Source: Streptomyces piniterrae (GTDB lineage: Bacteria; Actinomycetota; Actinomycetes; Streptomycetales; Streptomycetaceae). From it: a stretch of DNA of 64,000 nucleotides. How positions within the stretch are numbered: position 1 is the first letter of the stretch; each line of letters opens with the position of its first letter. Positions 61,918 to 64,000 of this stretch are shown piece after piece. A program made the translations under genes and the position numbers. The stretch is from the NCBI RefSeq assembly GCF_005048155.1, contig NZ_SUMB01000004.1, positions 62,001-126,000 on the forward strand. Direction: 5' to 3'. The notes beneath the pieces were generated by a model. The model was given only the letters and a program-made list of their open reading frames with translations, was not told the origin of the DNA and ran no database searches.

Positions 61918-63003
61918 ATGACGTTGCGCATCGACATCAGCGGCCTGCCGTCCGAGCGGCTGCGGTTCGCCGCCTCCCCGCTGGCCGAGCTGACCGCGAT
62001 GCTGCACGTGCTGGCCGAACCCGGCCATCATCCGCAGCTCGCCGGCTGGGCCGCGGACGTCCGGACCGGGCTGCGGCCGGAGCTGGCCGAGCGGTTGCAG
62101 GAGGCGGAGTTCCTCTGGCGTTCCTCACAGGCCGACTTCCTGCTCCCCGCCCGGCCACGGCCAACTCTCGCCGAGGAGTTGGACGACGTGGACCGGATCG
62201 ACGACGAAACGTATGTGACCGCCGCGCTCGTCACCACATGCGGCAGCAACCGGCTCCCCTTCGCCGCACCGTCGCCGCTCACCGACGCGACTGCGCGCGA
62301 ACGGGCCCTGGACCTGGCCCAGGCCCGCGGCACGCGGCAAGAGGCCTTCGCGGAACGGCTGCTCGCGGACCCGGTCGCCGTGCGGGCGCGGGTGCGCCAC
62401 ACTCTCGAACAGTGCGCCGAGGCCTTCTTCGACGCCGCCTGGACGGGCGTCGCCGTGCGGCTCGCCACCGACCTGCGCCTGAAGAACGACCTGATGCAGC
62501 GTCAGGGCGTCGGGGCGGCACTCACATCGGTCTCCGGCGCGGTCACCCTGGCACCGGACGGCGACTGCATCATCGTGGACAAGTTGCAGGACAAGGCGAC
62601 CGCCGCGCACGGCACCGGGGTCACCTTCATCCCCAGTGTCTTCGGCAGCCCGCACCTGGTGGTGGTCCACGCGCCCGGGTGGCAGCCGGTGGTGCAGTAC
62701 CCCGTGGCCGAGCCGAGTCCATCAGAGCCGCTATCGCTGGAAACGGTCACACTACGACTGGAGGCACTCGCCCACCCGGTACGGCTGCGGCTGCTGCGCA
62801 CTCTGGCCCGCGGCCCGCACACCACCGGTGAGCTGGCCCACGCCTGGGAACTCTCGCTCCCGGAGGTGTCCCGCCACCTCGCTGTGCTGCGCCGCGCGGG
62901 CCTGCTCACGGCCCGGCGGAACGGTCGTTACGTCCGCCACTCCCTCAATCTGCCCGATCTGACGGCACTGGGGACCGACCTGCTGGCGGCCGTACTGCGC
63001 TGA
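61918..63003 (+). CDS. DUF5937/ArsR-type winged-helix regulator
   Basis: 361 residues from the ATG at 61918. The N-terminal 240 residues match the DUF5937 layout (LRIDISGLPSERLRFAASPLAELTAMLHVLAEPGHH near the start). The C-terminal ArsR winged helix is RLEALAHPVRLRLLRTLARGPHTTGELAHAWELSLPEVSRHLAVLRRAGLL. No metal-binding Cys pair, so the ligand is probably not a metal. Divergent from an MFS gene with an operator in between. Confidence 0.9.
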   Translation: MTLRIDISGLPSERLRFAASPLAELTAMLHVLAEPGHHPQLAGWAADVRTGLRPELAERLQEAEFLWRSSQADFLLPARPRPTLAEELDDVDRIDDETYVTAALVTTCGSNRLPFAAPSPLTDATARERALDLAQARGTRQEAFAERLLADPVAVRARVRHTLEQCAEAFFDAAWTGVAVRLATDLRLKNDLMQRQGVGAALTSVSGAVTLAPDGDCIIVDKLQDKATAAHGTGVTFIPSVFGSPHLVVVHAPGWQPVVQYPVAEPSPSEPLSLETVTLRLEALAHPVRLRLLRTLARGPHTTGELAHAWELSLPEVSRHLAVLRRAGLLTARRNGRYVRHSLNLPDLTALGTDLLAAVLR

Positions 63004-63015
63004 GCAGCTCCGGTT

Positions 63016-63101
63016 GACGAGATCCCGGCGACCACGGTGAGCGAGGTGATCGAGGTGATCGAGGTGATCGAGGTGATCGAGGTGGTCGTCGGGATCTCGT
63101 C
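63016..63101. terminator. Long bidirectional hairpin with tandem repeats in the loop
   Basis: A 20-base inverted repeat (63016-63035 against 63082-63101, 19 of 20 pairing) encloses four exact copies and one variant of GAGGTGATC (63043-63087). It separates two convergent genes and ends 13 bases from the P450 stop. Confidence 0.82.
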
Positions 63102-63114
63102 CTTTCCGACGCGG

Positions 63115-64000
63115 TTACCGCTCCCGAAGGTAGACAGGCACCCGCACAGGGGCGTTGCTGGAGAGTGATGTCACCCGCCCCACGGTGTCGAGCGGCTCGG
63201 CAGCCGTGACCGTGAACCTCTCGAAGAGGGCCCTGAGAGCGACCTGCGCTTCGAGGCGGGCCAGGGGGGCGCCGAGGCAGTGGTGCGGGCCGTGACCGAA
63301 GGAGCGGTGCCCGCGGGCGTCGGCCCGGTCTGCGATGAAGGCGTGCGGGTTGGGGAAGACGTCGTCATCGCGGCCGAGCGCCGCATTGTGGAGGAGTACG
63401 GGTTCGCCGGCGCGGATGGTCACTCCGGCGATCTGCACGTCCCGGGCCGCGTACAGGAACATGGTGCCGGCGGCCGGGGGGTCGTACCGCAGCCCCTCCT
63501 CGACCACACCCGGGAACGGATTCTCGCCAAGACTCCCGTCCAGGAGACGGGCCAGCTGTTCCGGGTGCTCAAGGAGCCTTGTGATGACGTTGGAGATCAG
63601 GTTCTGCGTGGTCTCGTGGCCGGCGACCAGCATGAGGAAGAGCGTGCCGGCCAGTTCCTCCTCGGACAGGGCGCCGTCCTCGAACTCGCCGATCAGGGCG
63701 GTGGTCAGGTCGGGGCCGGGCGTCGCGCGCCGGAGCCCGATCAGCCGGGACATGGTGCCGAAGATCGAGGCCTGGGCACCCATCCGCGCCTCAGGCGGCG
63801 TCGCGCTGCTGAGCAACAAGCCTGTGTCAACGGCCAGTTGCCTGCGCATCTCCGGGTCGTCGACGCCGTACAGCTCGCAGATCACCGTCAACGGCAGCTG
63901 GAACGCGTACGTCGCGCGCAGATCGATGACGGAACCGGGCTCGCTGAGGGCGAGCGTGTCGAGGAGGTCACGGGCGACCTCCTCGACACGCGAGCGCAGT
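63115..64000 (-). CDS. Cytochrome P450 (N-terminus outside the window)
   Basis: The frame stays open to the right edge; 295 codons are visible, about 70 percent of a P450. I-helix motif AGHETT (oxygen activation), K-helix ExxR in VVEEGLRYDPPA, and heme-binding FGHGPHHCLGAPLARLE with the axial Cys. This is a soluble bacterial P450 of the CYP105/107-like kind. No ferredoxin gene lies in the window. Substrate unknown; may belong to a natural-product cluster to the right. Confidence 0.95.
   Translation of the reverse strand, partial: LRSRVEEVARDLLDTLALSEPGSVIDLRATYAFQLPLTVICELYGVDDPEMRRQLAVDTGLLLSSATPPEARMGAQASIFGTMSRLIGLRRATPGPDLTTALIGEFEDGALSEEELAGTLFLMLVAGHETTQNLISNVITRLLEHPEQLARLLDGSLGENPFPGVVEEGLRYDPPAAGTMFLYAARDVQIAGVTIRAGEPVLLHNAALGRDDDVFPNPHAFIADRADARGHRSFGHGPHHCLGAPLARLEAQVALRALFERFTVTAAEPLDTVGRVTSLSSNAPVRVPVYLRER

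Noticed and set aside
63043..63087. CRISPR-like array
   Set aside because: The 9-base units are contiguous with no spacers; the other tandem repeats in the window likewise lack spacers.

Overview
The window is very high in GC, and its coding strands show the third-position GC bias of a Streptomyces-type actinomycete. The gene content fits: LAL and SARP-type regulators, several SpoIIE/RsbW-type phosphatases and kinases, a MmyB-type XRE regulator, DUF5937/ArsR, many Tat/Sec-secreted proteins, divergent MFS-regulator pairs and a cytochrome P450. There are no rRNA, tRNA, core-metabolism or replication genes, and small conflict or scar genes are common. I therefore read it as accessory chromosome (probably arm) DNA. 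Genus-level placement is inference.

Layout. 1-5545 (minus): a five-gene cluster with two glutamate-rich repeat proteins, a HExxH gluzincin-like protein, a small helical protein and a truncated IPT/TIG-like protein. 5750-11811: a LuxR-type regulator, secreted metallophosphatase, MFS transporter, HupE/UreJ-like protein, and a 30-residue ORF coupled to a TolB-like propeller protein. 12110-13706: a secreted protein coupled to a ricin-A-like ribosome-inactivating protein that keeps all five active-site residues. 13935-20277: housekeeping-like accessory enzymes (DUF429, MarR/dienelactone hydrolase pair, methyltransferase, VOC protein, variant IMPase) and a MerR-HEAT/HEAT operon with a textbook MerR promoter.

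20512-23900: an MNIO (DUF692) cluster with a Cys-rich CX5C precursor, the MNIO enzyme, a DUF2063-type partner and a ferritin-like protein. It looks like a bufferin-type RiPP pathway with an unusual precursor and an added diiron-type protein. 23980-34918: signalling (GAF-SpoIIE phosphatase with a 53-residue upstream ORF; LAL regulator, hybrid histidine kinase and response regulator operon; RsbW-like kinase) and a DinB-like protein. 35160-45961: two-domain flavoprotein, stand-alone CHAP-SLT lysin, XRE regulator/MFS pair, HTH-NACHT-membrane STAND protein, and a LuxR-HTH/SARP fusion with DUF6585. 46037-53078: flavin monooxygenase, small conflict-type genes, transposase scar, MFS/LysR pair and a broken alpha/beta hydrolase.

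53647-56117: a Tat-exported sulfatase followed by its likely formylglycine-generating enzyme. 56184-64000: HAD phosphatase, a PadR-DUF1048 operon in which two adjacent genes each carry a +1 frameshift, secreted and membrane proteins, an MFS/ArsR pair and a truncated P450. Intergenic DNA holds many strong hairpins, operators, short tandem repeats and one G-quadruplex-like tract.

Most likely to repay attention as undescribed biology: the glutamate-rich/gluzincin cluster (1-5545), the MNIO/CX5C/ferritin-like cluster (20512-23900), and the RIP toxin with its secreted partner (12110-13706).
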